Source: OFTM10 sp964196195 (GTDB taxonomy: Bacteria > Actinomycetota > Acidimicrobiia > Acidimicrobiales > Aldehydirespiratoraceae). Taken from it: 41,396 nucleotides of DNA. The first letter of the stretch is position 1; the number at the start of each line of letters is the position of its first letter. Under the pieces are notes generated by a model. It saw only the letters and a list, made by a program, of their open reading frames with translations, was not told the origin of the DNA and did not search any database. Positions 23,879-33,532 of the stretch are shown piece by piece. The position numbers and the translations under genes are program-made. The stretch lies in the NCBI GenBank assembly GCA_964196195.1, contig CAXMSE010000019.1, forward strand, positions 1-41,396. Direction: 5' to 3'.

Positions 23879-24508
23879 ATGCCCAACACCCTCACCCCTC
23901 GCCAACGCCAGGTCCTCGATGTGATCGTCGAGCACCAGAACGAGCGGGGCTATCCCCCGTCGGTTCGTGAGATCGGCCAGGCCATCGGGCTCAGGTCGCC
24001 CGCCACGGTCAAGGCCCATCTCGACAATCTCCGCGATGCCGGCTATATCATCCGCGACCCGGCCAAGCCCCGAGCCATCCGGGTTCGCTACGAGGGCAAC
24101 ACCGGCGTGTCAGCCGATCGCCGGCCCGTGCGCCACGTCCCGCTCGTGGGAGATGTCGCGGCCGGCACCGACGTGCTGGCCAACGAAAACGTCGAAGAAC
24201 TCGTGCCGGTTCCATCCGACCTCACCGGCGATGGTGAGCTCTTCATGCTGAGAGTTCGCGGCGATTCGATGGTCGAGATGGGGATCTTCGACGGCGACTT
24301 CGTGGTGTGCCATAGCCAGTCCACCGCCGATCGTGGCGATGTGGTCATCGCGGGCATACCCGGCGAGGAAGCCACGGTGAAGACCTACGACGAACGAAAC
24401 GGCAAGATCGTCCTCGTACCCTCCAACGCGGCCCTCTCGGAGATGGTGTTCGACGACGGTGATGTCGAGATCTTTGGCCGGGTCGTCACGGTGATGCGCA
24501 AGCTCTGA
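23879..24508 (+). CDS. lexA: LexA repressor
   Basis: A 209-residue SOS repressor. A winged helix-turn-helix (residues ~1-65, with SVREIGQAIGLRSPATVKAH) is followed by the self-cleaving peptidase domain: scissile Ala95-Gly96 in GDVAAGTDV, nucleophile Ser130 in RGDSMVEMGI and general base Lys168 in EEATVKTY. All catalytic parts are present. The ATG at 23879 has GGAGG 5 nt upstream; the frame is open further upstream through the LexA boxes but without a ribosome-binding site. Autoregulated through the four-box array. Two TCCACA motifs (23830-23838, 23841-23849) lie in the leader. Confidence 0.98.
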   Translation: MPNTLTPRQRQVLDVIVEHQNERGYPPSVREIGQAIGLRSPATVKAHLDNLRDAGYIIRDPAKPRAIRVRYEGNTGVSADRRPVRHVPLVGDVAAGTDVLANENVEELVPVPSDLTGDGELFMLRVRGDSMVEMGIFDGDFVVCHSQSTADRGDVVIAGIPGEEATVKTYDERNGKIVLVPSNAALSEMVFDDGDVEIFGRVVTVMRKL

Positions 24509-24534
24509 CAGCTCTGGGCGATGCCTGTCTCCCC

Positions 24535-24953
24535 ATGCTCCTCAGCGTTTCGGCTGCAAGCGCTCTCGGCCTACTCGCGTCTGGCTGTGGAGGGGCGAGC
24601 TTCGAGTTCTCGACCCAGACCTCGGCACCGAGTTCACCTGCACGGCCACCACGCCCGACGGAGGCGTAATCGAGTTCGTCGGCCTGACCGACGAAGCCGA
24701 CCATATCGACCTGAGCTCCACCAACGTGATCCGCGCCGACCCGCTCGATGTCTGGGAAAGGTCGGGAGGCGGTGTGGTGAGTGAGTTGATCGGAGGGGCG
24801 GTGGAGATCGACTGCGGATCCGAGGCGGTGGTGCTCAACGCGTCCTCGGAGATGACATGTGTGGGCACCGACCAGTTCGGCGAGGAAGCCCCGATCATCT
24901 ACACGATCACCAACCTCGACGCAGGCGACTACGACATCCGACTCGGCGAGTAG
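24535..24953 (+). pseudogene. Lipoprotein gene split by a frameshift
   Basis: The ATG at 24535 opens a lipoprotein signal peptide (MLLSVSAASALGLLASGCGG) with lipobox LASGC, and the frame stops at 24669. Another frame takes over near 24620 and runs to 24953, reading EFTCTATTPDGGVIEFVG and later VEIDCGSEAVVL, SEMTCVGTDQ and TNLDAGDYDIRLGE, with two cysteines spaced like a small secreted beta domain. Joined, they would form a ~140-residue secreted lipoprotein. A one-base indel explains the break, either a real mutation or an assembly error. The family is not recognised. It lies 26 bp after lexA. Confidence 0.65.
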
Positions 24954-24963
24954 GTAGCAGAGT

Positions 24964-26043
24964 TCAGACGCCCCCGACCAGGAGGTCGTGAAGGGCCTCA
25001 TGGGTATCGAGTAGCCAGCGGCGCTCAAGTCGCTCATCGGCCGTGTGAGCAATGGTGGCATCACCGGGGCCGAAATTCGATGCGGGAATACCTCGCTCGG
25101 CGAAGAAGGCCACATCGGTCCAGCCCAGCTTTGCTCTCACCTCGAGGCCGTTTCTCTCGATCAGGGCACTGATGAGTGGGTCGCCGAGGCCGGGCCGTGC
25201 CGAGGGCGAGCAATCGGTGAGCTCGACACTGTCGCCTTCGCCGAGCGCCGGCGCCAAGACCTCACGAACGTGGGCGACCGCTTCCTCGCCGCTGCGGTCG
25301 GGGGCGAACCGATGGTTGATCACCACCGTGGCCTCGTCGGGAACCACGTTGCCGGCCACACCACCGCTCACATCGACGGCTTGGAGGGCCTCTCGATACT
25401 CGCACCCCTCCACCACGGGGCGTCGTTCTTCGTAGGCCTCCACCAGGGCGAGCACCGCACCCAGCCTATGAATCGCGTTGCGCCCCATCCACGGCCGAGC
25501 GGTGTGAGACCGCTCACCCACGAGAGTCACCTTCACTCTCAAGGTGCCCTGGCAGCCCGCCTCGATGGCACCCAGCGTGGGTTCTCCGATGAGGGCAACG
25601 TCGCCGTCGAGCAGGTCCGGCCGCTCCGCCTCTATCTCGCGTAGGCCGTTGTGCATCACCGAGACCTCTTCGCGTGCGTAGAACACATAGGTGACATCGA
25701 CCGCCGGCTCGGTGACAGTACGAGCGAGCTCGAGCATCGCGGCGATGCCACCCTTCATGTCGGTCGAACCGACTCCCCACAAGGTGTCGCCCTCGATTCG
25801 AGCTCCGTCGTTTCCGTTGGGCGGGACGGTGTCGGTGTGACCGGCGAGGACGAGTCGACGAGACCGACCAAGCTCAGTGCGGGCCACCAGGTTGTCGCCG
25901 ATGCGTTCAACCGAGAGATGCGGGCAGGCACGAAGATCGACCTCGAGGACATCGACCAGGGCCTGCTCCTCGAAGCTCACCGAGGCGATGTCGACGATGG
26001 CAGCAGCCAGCGCAAAAAGATCACCGTGGGGCAGGGACACCAT
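24964..26043 (-). CDS. dapE: Succinyl-diaminopimelate desuccinylase
   Basis: A 359-residue di-zinc M20-family hydrolase that removes succinate from N-succinyl-LL-diaminopimelate. Metal-binding and catalytic elements are the His and Asp in VLAGHTDTVPP, the Asp in GSTDMKGGIAAM, the Glu pair in YAREEV, GEPT, and the late His in IAHTADERL. The dimerisation-domain histidine is seen in ERSHTARPWMGRNAIH. It sits 16 bp after dapD and forms the end of the hflX-dapC-dapD-dapE run. Confidence 0.95.
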   Translation of the reverse strand: MVSLPHGDLFALAAAIVDIASVSFEEQALVDVLEVDLRACPHLSVERIGDNLVARTELGRSRRLVLAGHTDTVPPNGNDGARIEGDTLWGVGSTDMKGGIAAMLELARTVTEPAVDVTYVFYAREEVSVMHNGLREIEAERPDLLDGDVALIGEPTLGAIEAGCQGTLRVKVTLVGERSHTARPWMGRNAIHRLGAVLALVEAYEERRPVVEGCEYREALQAVDVSGGVAGNVVPDEATVVINHRFAPDRSGEEAVAHVREVLAPALGEGDSVELTDCSPSARPGLGDPLISALIERNGLEVRAKLGWTDVAFFAERGIPASNFGPGDATIAHTADERLERRWLLDTHEALHDLLVGGV

Positions 26044-26059
26044 CAGCCACTTCGACTCA

Positions 26060-26884
<825 letters not shown>

Positions 26885-26935
26885 GGCGGCAGGCTAGCGC
26901 CCCGGGTCGAGGGGCCACTCCCGGAACTTTGGGCC

Positions 26936-28048
26936 TCATTTCCGAAGGCGACCGAGAGCAGTCAACAGATCGGCCGTGGGCTGGACCGCGGCGAAGCGAA
27001 CATGGTCGGTGGCCGCGTCGCCGTAGAACTCTCCGGGGCTGAGGATCACACCCGAGCGTTTGGCCAAGTGCTTGGCGAAACCCCAAGCATCGCCATCGGG
27101 CGCCCGGACCCACAGGTAGAAACCCCCTCCGGGCATCGTCGGCTCGGCCCCGGCGGAGGCCAGGAGTTCGATACCGATCTCGAGCCGCTCGCGATAGATG
27201 TCGCGCTGAACATCGACATGGGACTGGTCGTTCCAAGCCTCCACGGCACCGGCTTGCACCGGCCCCGGCACCATGAAACCCGCGTGCTTGCGGACCTCCT
27301 TGAGGTAGTGCACTACATCCGCGTCGCCCGCGTAGAACCCGGCCCGCGCTCCGGCCAGGTTCGATCGCTTCGACAACGAATGGAGCGCCAGCACACCTTG
27401 AGATCCAGAGGAGAGGATTGTCTGAGCCGGCCCGTCCCAGGTGAATTCCACATAACACTCATCGCTCAGGACGAGGACGTCGTTGGCTCGCCCCCATGCC
27501 GCAACAGCTTCGAGGTCGTCGATGCCACCGGCGGGGTTGCCCGGCGTATTCACCCAGATGCACAGGGCCCGCGCCGCATCGACCGGATCGATGGCCGAGA
27601 GGTCGATACGCCACTGGTCGTCGACCGGCACCGGCACCGCCCGACAACCGGCGAAGGTGGCTCCCATCGCGTACGAGGGATACGACACCGATGGGTAGAG
27701 CACGGTGTCGCGGCTGGGTCGGCGAAGCCTCAGATAGTGCGGCACCCCGGCCACGAACTCCTTGGTGCCCATACATGCACCGATCCCGGTGGCAGGGTCG
27801 ATCTCCACATCCAACCGTCGCTTCATCCAGCCGGTGGCGGCCTCGCGAAATGCCTGCGACCCGATCGAAGGCGGGTAGCCACGCTCAGCATTCGAAGTGC
27901 TCAAGGCGCGTACGACCGACGCCGGGGGCGCATCAATCGGAGCCCCGATCGAGCAATCGACAGCTACCCCGAACCCTCGCTCCGCCTCACTGCGCAGACC
28001 ATCCAGGAGGTCGTAGGGGTAGGCCGGCGGCACGTAACCCTCGGTCAC
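26936..28048 (-). CDS. dapC: N-succinyldiaminopimelate aminotransferase
   Basis: A 370-residue fold-type I PLP aminotransferase that makes N-succinyl-LL-diaminopimelate from the 6-oxo precursor. Features are VNTPGNPAGG, DECYVEFTWDG, and the Schiff-base lysine in LHSLSKRSNLAGARAGF, with C-terminal FYLWVRAP and VRFAAVQP. The GTG start overlaps the hflX stop by 4 nt (GTGA). Placement immediately before dapD and dapE supports DapC over other aminotransferases of the same fold. Confidence 0.92.
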   Translation of the reverse strand: MTEGYVPPAYPYDLLDGLRSEAERGFGVAVDCSIGAPIDAPPASVVRALSTSNAERGYPPSIGSQAFREAATGWMKRRLDVEIDPATGIGACMGTKEFVAGVPHYLRLRRPSRDTVLYPSVSYPSYAMGATFAGCRAVPVPVDDQWRIDLSAIDPVDAARALCIWVNTPGNPAGGIDDLEAVAAWGRANDVLVLSDECYVEFTWDGPAQTILSSGSQGVLALHSLSKRSNLAGARAGFYAGDADVVHYLKEVRKHAGFMVPGPVQAGAVEAWNDQSHVDVQRDIYRERLEIGIELLASAGAEPTMPGGGFYLWVRAPDGDAWGFAKHLAKRSGVILSPGEFYGDAATDHVRFAAVQPTADLLTALGRLRK

Positions 28049-29499
28049 GCGTCGGCCGCCTTCTCCACCAGATATTCGCTCAGCGCGCCCACCGACGCCG
28101 GTTCGAGCCGGGCCTTGATCCTCATACCGCTCTCTTCGGCTGCCTCGCTCAACACTTGTCCCTCACGATGAACCGATGCCAGGACATCGCCACGATCCCA
28201 TGGCACCAGTAGCTCAGCCATCTCGGTCATCGACCGCACCCGGTCGCCGATGGTGGCCATCAGGAGATCGATCTGGTGGCCATTGCGGGCCGAAACAGCT
28301 ACCGAGCCTTCGTAACGGGCGGCCAGCCGGGCCGCCCCATCGCCGGTGTCGTCCTTGTTGAAGACGAGCAACTCCGGCACATCACCAGCACCGATCTCGG
28401 CCAATACCTCACGGACCGCTGCCATCGAACCCTCGGGGTCGGGTCCGCACCCATCCACCACATGTACGAGGAGGTCGGCATCGCGAACGACGTCGAGGGT
28501 GGTCTTGAATGCGGTGACAAGTTGGTGGGGAAGCTTGCGGACGAAGCCCACGGTGTCGGTGGCGAACACCGTCTCGCCACCAGGGAGGTTGAGGCGACGC
28601 GTGGTGGCATCGAGGGTGGCAAACAAGCGATCCTCGACGAGCACGTCGGCGTCGGTCAGCCGATTGAGCAGGGACGACTTGCCCGAGTTCGTGTAGCCGA
28701 CGATGGCCACGGCCCGATTTCGCGTGCGAGAACGCTGCTTGGATTGGGTGACCCGGTGGGACTGGACCTTGCGCAGATCGGCTTCCAGCTTGTGGACCCG
28801 CCGGATCAGGCGTCGACGATCGATCTCGAGCTGGGTCTCGCCGGGTCCCCTCGTTCCGATTCCACCGCCCTGCTGGCTGAGCCGGCGACCGGATCCCGCA
28901 ATCCTCGGGAGTCGATAGCGGAGCTGGGCCAGCTCCACCTGGGCCCGGCCCTCCTGAGAGCTCGCGTTCTGGGCGAATATGTCGAGGATCACCGCCGTGC
29001 GGTCGAGGGCACTACGACCGAGGATCTTCTCGAGGTTGAACTGTTGGGCCGGTGTCAACTCGTCGTCAAACACCACCGTGTCGCAGTCGACCGCTTCGGC
29101 CAGATCGTGGATCTCCTTAGCCTTGCCCTTGCCGACATAGGTGGCCGGATCCGGCGAGTTGCGGCGCTGGTGAACCCGCTCCACGGCGTCGGCGCCGGCG
29201 GTGTCGACCAGGAGTGCCAACTCATCGAGTGAAGCCTCGGTGTCGGCGACATCCTCACCCGGCCCCGTGACACCAACCAGGATGATCTTCTCGCGAAACG
29301 TCCGCTCGATGAGGCCACCGGACTCGCCGCCGAACTCGCCGAACGCTCCACGGTGAGTCTCGCCGTCGTCGACCTCGTCGAGATCATCAAAATCGTCGAA
29401 CCCGTCTTCGTCGGCCGAGTCGTCGAGAGCGTCGGCTCCAATGGGATCCGCGGGCTCATCCCAGTCGTCGACGGCCCAGCTACCTCCCGGATCAGGCAT
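28045..29499 (-). CDS. hflX: Ribosome-associated GTPase HflX
   Basis: A 484-residue GTPase that binds and rescues or splits stalled ribosomes. An acidic N-terminal extension of ~50 residues (DDSADEDGFDDFDDLDEVDD) precedes the nucleotide-sensing HflX domain (GTRGPGETQLEIDRRRLIRR). The G domain follows with GYTNSGKSSLLN (G1), DTVGFVRKLP (G3) and NKDD (G4). The ATG at 29499 overlaps the dapF end by 8 nt, and the start is placed there because longer versions would lie inside dapF. The stop overlaps dapC. The acidic tail is not part of the usual core. Confidence 0.95.
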   Translation of the reverse strand: MPDPGGSWAVDDWDEPADPIGADALDDSADEDGFDDFDDLDEVDDGETHRGAFGEFGGESGGLIERTFREKIILVGVTGPGEDVADTEASLDELALLVDTAGADAVERVHQRRNSPDPATYVGKGKAKEIHDLAEAVDCDTVVFDDELTPAQQFNLEKILGRSALDRTAVILDIFAQNASSQEGRAQVELAQLRYRLPRIAGSGRRLSQQGGGIGTRGPGETQLEIDRRRLIRRVHKLEADLRKVQSHRVTQSKQRSRTRNRAVAIVGYTNSGKSSLLNRLTDADVLVEDRLFATLDATTRRLNLPGGETVFATDTVGFVRKLPHQLVTAFKTTLDVVRDADLLVHVVDGCGPDPEGSMAAVREVLAEIGAGDVPELLVFNKDDTGDGAARLAARYEGSVAVSARNGHQIDLLMATIGDRVRSMTEMAELLVPWDRGDVLASVHREGQVLSEAAEESGMRIKARLEPASVGALSEYLVEKAADA

Positions 29500-30304
29500 C
29501 TGGAATCTCGAGGTCGGCCACGTGGGTGGCTGGACCAGTGAGTGTGACCGGGCCACTGAGGTCGACAAGAGCTTCGCCACCGGGCATCCGCACCACCACC
29601 TTGGGGCCGACGAGGCCCCATCGATGAAAGATCTCGGCCGAAACCGCGGCACCCGTTCCGCAGGCATAAGTGACGCCGGCGCCGCGCTCCCAAACTCGAA
29701 GCGTGAGCTCATTGGGCCCGCTGAAGGCCACGAAGTGAACGTTCACGCCCTCGTCGAAGTGGCGCTCGATCGCGGGGCCGGCCACCTCCAGGTCGATTTC
29801 CTCTGGATCATCCACCTCGCAGACCACGTGGGGGTTGCCGATATCGCCGGTCTCCCAGCGTTTCACCCCCACCACAGGCTCACCGACCGCAGCCATGAGA
29901 TCTTCGACCCCGGGGTCGGGGCCAGGACAGACGACGCCCATGTCGACAGTGGCGAGCACGGTTCTCGGGTCGGTGGATGCGCGAACGGTGCAATGGCGCA
30001 CGCCGGCAGGGGTGGACACATCGAGTTCGAGATCAGGCAGACCACGTTGGATCGCCACTGCATGAGCGAAGCAGCGCAGGCCGTTGCCGCTCAGCTCGGC
30101 CGGGCTACCGTCGGAGTTGAGTAACCGCATCTCGATGCCCTCGCCTCGCGACGGCAATCCGAAGATCAGCCCATCGGCACCGATCCCGGTTCGACGATCG
30201 CACCAGGCAATCGCCTTTTCCCCCGCGTCGAGCGGAAGGTGTTCCACGAGCGCGACCAGGAAATCGTTGCCGAGACCATGGTGTTTCGAAAGGTGAACGG
30301 CCAT
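29492..30304 (-). CDS. dapF: Diaminopimelate epimerase
   Basis: A PLP-independent epimerase that converts LL- to meso-diaminopimelate for lysine and peptidoglycan. It carries KHHGLGNDFLV at the start, the first catalytic Cys in LSGNGLRCFAHA (about residue 78) and the second in TYACGTGAAV. The ATG at 30304 gives the standard N-terminus (MAVHLSKHHG); an ATG at 30313 in the same frame adds three residues. It overlaps hflX at its 3' end and follows miaA by a short gap. Confidence 0.96.
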   Translation of the reverse strand: MAVHLSKHHGLGNDFLVALVEHLPLDAGEKAIAWCDRRTGIGADGLIFGLPSRGEGIEMRLLNSDGSPAELSGNGLRCFAHAVAIQRGLPDLELDVSTPAGVRHCTVRASTDPRTVLATVDMGVVCPGPDPGVEDLMAAVGEPVVGVKRWETGDIGNPHVVCEVDDPEEIDLEVAGPAIERHFDEGVNVHFVAFSGPNELTLRVWERGAGVTYACGTGAAVSAEIFHRWGLVGPKVVVRMPGGEALVDLSGPVTLTGPATHVADLEIPDA

Positions 30305-30331
30305 GGTGATCATTGTCGCAGATCTGAGCGC

Positions 30332-31285
30332 TCACTCCGCAGTGGTTGATCGAACCTCGTCCCAGATTGCGAGAACTTCGTCTGTGTCCACGGGCGCATC
30401 AATCCACCGGATACGAGGATCGCGACGGAACCATCGCTGCTGGCGACGGGCGAAACGACAGGTGCGCCGAACCGCATTGGCGATCGCCTCCTCCACGTTG
30501 CAGTCGCCCTCCAGATGCTCGAGGAGCTCTCGATAGCCGAGCGCCTGGCGGGCCGTCCGACTCAGGCCGATGTCGCTCAAGGCCTCGACCTCGGCCAGGA
30601 AGCCGCCGGCCATCTGCTGCTCATAACGCAGGGCGATCCGCCGGTAGAGCTCATCACGGGGCCACCGCAGAGCGACCTGCACAAACGAGGTGGGCGGGTA
30701 GGTCTCCATTCCCGGCCCGTACGAAGAGAACGGTCGACCGCTCCCAATGGTGACCTCTAGGGCGCGCACGACACGGCGCCGGTTGTTGGGCTCCATCCGA
30801 GAGGCGGCGATCGGATCGAGTGAGCGGAGTCGCTCGTGGAGGACACAAGTGTCGCCGTCGGCCTCGAGCGCCTCCCTGATCGCCGGGTACTGGTCGGGGA
30901 TTTCGAGCTCGTCGACCACTGAGCGGAGATACAAGCCGGTGCCACCAACGAGCACCGGGATGCCGCCCCTATCGCGAATGTCGTCGATGACGGCGAAGGC
31001 CCTCTGCTGGAACTCCCCCACTGCGAACATTTCGGTGGGCTCGACCAGGTCGAGTAGGTGGTGGCGCACCACCGCACGCTCTTGGGGCGTGGGGGTTGCG
31101 GTGCCCAGATCCATTCCCCGGTAGACCTGCATCGAATCGATCGATACCAACTCGACGCCCTCAACCGCGGCCGCCACAGCCATAGCCAGCGACGACTTGC
31201 CGGATGCGGTGGGCCCCAGGATCGTCAGTGGACGCTCGCTGCGTGTCCCCGCAGCGGCCGCCGGCTCGGGTTGGCGGCCACTCAT
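30332..31285 (-). CDS. miaA: tRNA dimethylallyltransferase
   Basis: A 317-residue enzyme that prenylates A37 next to the anticodon in tRNAs reading UNN codons. The P-loop is ILGPTASGKSSLAMA near the start. VSIDSMQVYRGMDLGTATPT is the substrate-binding block, followed by HHLLDLVEP, VGGTGLYLRSVVD, and RFARRQQRWFRRDPRIRW at the C-terminus. The ATG at 31285 overlaps the stop of the degenerate kinase gene (ATGA). Its product is the substrate of MiaB, encoded two genes upstream. Confidence 0.97.
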   Translation of the reverse strand: MSGRQPEPAAAAGTRSERPLTILGPTASGKSSLAMAVAAAVEGVELVSIDSMQVYRGMDLGTATPTPQERAVVRHHLLDLVEPTEMFAVGEFQQRAFAVIDDIRDRGGIPVLVGGTGLYLRSVVDELEIPDQYPAIREALEADGDTCVLHERLRSLDPIAASRMEPNNRRRVVRALEVTIGSGRPFSSYGPGMETYPPTSFVQVALRWPRDELYRRIALRYEQQMAGGFLAEVEALSDIGLSRTARQALGYRELLEHLEGDCNVEEAIANAVRRTCRFARRQQRWFRRDPRIRWIDAPVDTDEVLAIWDEVRSTTAE

Positions 31286-32067
31286 GGCATCAGGTGCACG
31301 AGAAGCTGGTGGGCATCGAGAGAACGGACATCGACGTCGTCGAGCCCGTACGCCTCGAGCAGGGGAGCAACCGTCGCCGGTCCGAAGTGGGCTGCGACCG
31401 AAGTTGCTGCCGCGGCCAGGTCGAGGTGACGATCGCCGAGACCGGCGCGGTCCCACCCGGTGATGGTCATCACACCATCGGGTGCGAACCAGACTCGCTC
31501 GAGGGCCAGTCCCGCATGGATGAAGGCCGATGCCGACTCCTCCATGCCGGCCAGCAAATCCCCGAGAATGGCCACCAGCTCGGCTGGCGTCCGGCCCGCA
31601 TAGGGGCCATCGGGCGTCGGCTCGACCCTTCCCCGCTCGACAGCCTCAACCATCGACTCGAAGTGCAACGCAGTGTCCGATTCGAACGGGCATCCGGCGG
31701 TTGGTATCTCGTGGAGCCCACGCAACGCTTTTCCGAGCTCGGTAACCAGGAGTTCGGGATTGACCGGCAGGACACCACCGGCCACCGGCGAGGAATTCTC
31801 ATCGAGCTCGAGCACGAGCGCTTCGTCGCCCTCCGCAGCCCGACCGGTGGCAACGAGTCGAGGGGCCCCACCGCTACCGTCGAGCCAAAGCAGACGGTCG
31901 GCCTCCTGAAGGACCTGCTCGATCTGCGGGGGCCGTTGGTGGAGCACCAAGAAGTTGCGAACGCGGAGTCGAGAAACGCCATGATCGACATCGAACTCTG
32001 CCGGTTCCTCGCCGCCGAGGGCGCGTCGAACACCAGGGGACAGGACCCGCGGGTAGGCGAGCACCAT
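31282..32067 (-). CDS. Degenerate APH-like protein between miaB and miaA
   Basis: A 261-residue protein whose C-terminal part aligns with APH(3')-type kinases: AFIHAGLALERVWF (182-194) stands where HGDxxxxN should be, and TITGWDRAGLGDRHLDLAAA (201-220) where the IDWGRLG...D segment should be. The catalytic Asp is Gly186, the Asn is Arg191 and the metal-binding Asp is Gly204, so phosphotransfer looks impossible by the usual route. The fold and the GDRHLDLA helix are kept, and no stop or shift is present, so it looks maintained. The start is 1 nt after the miaB stop, and its stop overlaps miaA. A binding or scaffolding role is inference. Confidence 0.75.
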   Translation of the reverse strand: MVLAYPRVLSPGVRRALGGEEPAEFDVDHGVSRLRVRNFLVLHQRPPQIEQVLQEADRLLWLDGSGGAPRLVATGRAAEGDEALVLELDENSSPVAGGVLPVNPELLVTELGKALRGLHEIPTAGCPFESDTALHFESMVEAVERGRVEPTPDGPYAGRTPAELVAILGDLLAGMEESASAFIHAGLALERVWFAPDGVMTITGWDRAGLGDRHLDLAAAATSVAAHFGPATVAPLLEAYGLDDVDVRSLDAHQLLVHLMP

Positions 32068-32068
32068 C

Positions 32069-33532
32069 TCAGCCTGCGATTACCGGAATGCGGGTGCGGT
32101 GGCGGGCCGCAATCGTGACTCCGACGAGCTCACCGAGGAGGTGGTGGACACGCGCATCGGTGATCCGCACCTCGGCGTAGGAACCAGTCTTGATGGGTGC
32201 GGCGCTGGCGAAGTGAACGAGGGTGTTACGGCGGGTCCGGCCGGTGAGCACTGATGGGTCCTTCTTGCTGGGACCTTCCACGGTGACCTCCTCGACGATG
32301 CCGAGGCGAGTCTCGTTGGCCCTCCGAGACGAGCGCTCGATCACCAACCGCAGGCGCTCATAACGTTCGACCGCCACGTCGTGGGGAACAAATTGGTCTT
32401 CCATGGCCGCGGCCTCGGTGCCGGGCCGGGGGGAAAACACGAAGGTGAAGGCACTGTCGAACTCGGCCGCGGCAGCCACTTCGAGGGTGCGCTCGAAGTC
32501 GTCGTCGGTCTCGCCCGGGAATCCGACGATGATGTCGGTGGAAATCGCCACGCCGGAGATCGCGGCACGAGCATCGGTGAGCTTGGCGAGGAAGCGCTCG
32601 GCGGTGTAGCCGCGGTGCATCGCGGCGAGCACGGAATCGCTCCCCGACTGGAGCGGGAAATGGAGATGCTCACAGACGCTGGGGGTCTCGGCCATCGCCA
32701 GGAATGTTTCCCCGCGCATGTCCTTGGGATGCGGACTGGTGTAGCGCACTCGATGGATGCCGTCGATCGATCCCACTTTGCGAAGTAGGTCGGCGAACAA
32801 GGACCTGGCCCTTCGGTCTTCGGTCCACCGGGTGCCACACCACCAAGCATCGTCGCCCTCGGCACCCTCACTCGGGCCACGTCGGGCGAGGGCAAGATCG
32901 CGGCCGTAGGAGTTGACGTTCTGGCCGAGGAGGGTGATCTCGCTGACCCCGTCTTCGACGAGGCGGCCGACCTCCTCCACCAAGTCGCCGAACGGGCGAC
33001 TGATCTCCGGGCCCCGCACTGCCGGCACGATGCAGAAGGCACAGTTGTTGTCGCATCCGATCTGGATGGTGACCCACGCTGCATGATCGACCTCTCGCCG
33101 TGTGGGAAGCGCAGAGGGAAACGCTTCGGCATTGTCGCGAACCGTCTCCTCGAGGATCTCGACGATCGGACCGTTGTCGGCGGCGTGATTCAAGAGTTCC
33201 ACCGCCCGATGGACATTGTGGGTGCCGAACACGACATCGACGTGGCCGGCGCGGTCGCGCACCAGGTCGCGGTCCTTCTGGGCAAGGCAACCGGCCACCG
33301 CGATCTGTAGATCGGGATTCTTCTCCTTGAGGGCCTTCAGATTTCCCAATGCCCCGTACAGCTTGTTGTCGGCATTTTCCCGTATGCAACAGGTGTTGAG
33401 CACAATCACATCGGCGCTGTCGGCATCGTCGGCGCGGGTCATACCGTCGGCCTCGAGCAGGCCGGCGATCCGCTCCGAGTCGTGCTCGTTCATCTGGCAT
33501 CCGTAAGTGCGGACGAGGTAGGACTTGCTCAC
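32069..33532 (-). CDS. miaB: tRNA-2-methylthio-N6-dimethylallyladenosine synthase
   Basis: A 487-residue radical-SAM methylthiotransferase that adds the 2-methylthio group to i6A37. The N-terminal domain carries its own three cluster cysteines (TYGCQMNEHD, LNTCCIREN, VAGCLAQKD). The radical-SAM CxxxCxxC is in GCDNNCAFCIVPAVRG, and the TRAM domain is at the end. An insertion of ~30 residues after LLGQNVNSYGRD (ARRGPSEGAEGDDAWWCGTR region) is longer than in E. coli. GTG at 33532 overlaps the previous stop (GTGA). Confidence 0.96.
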   Translation of the reverse strand: MSKSYLVRTYGCQMNEHDSERIAGLLEADGMTRADDADSADVIVLNTCCIRENADNKLYGALGNLKALKEKNPDLQIAVAGCLAQKDRDLVRDRAGHVDVVFGTHNVHRAVELLNHAADNGPIVEILEETVRDNAEAFPSALPTRREVDHAAWVTIQIGCDNNCAFCIVPAVRGPEISRPFGDLVEEVGRLVEDGVSEITLLGQNVNSYGRDLALARRGPSEGAEGDDAWWCGTRWTEDRRARSLFADLLRKVGSIDGIHRVRYTSPHPKDMRGETFLAMAETPSVCEHLHFPLQSGSDSVLAAMHRGYTAERFLAKLTDARAAISGVAISTDIIVGFPGETDDDFERTLEVAAAAEFDSAFTFVFSPRPGTEAAAMEDQFVPHDVAVERYERLRLVIERSSRRANETRLGIVEEVTVEGPSKKDPSVLTGRTRRNTLVHFASAAPIKTGSYAEVRITDARVHHLLGELVGVTIAARHRTRIPVIAG

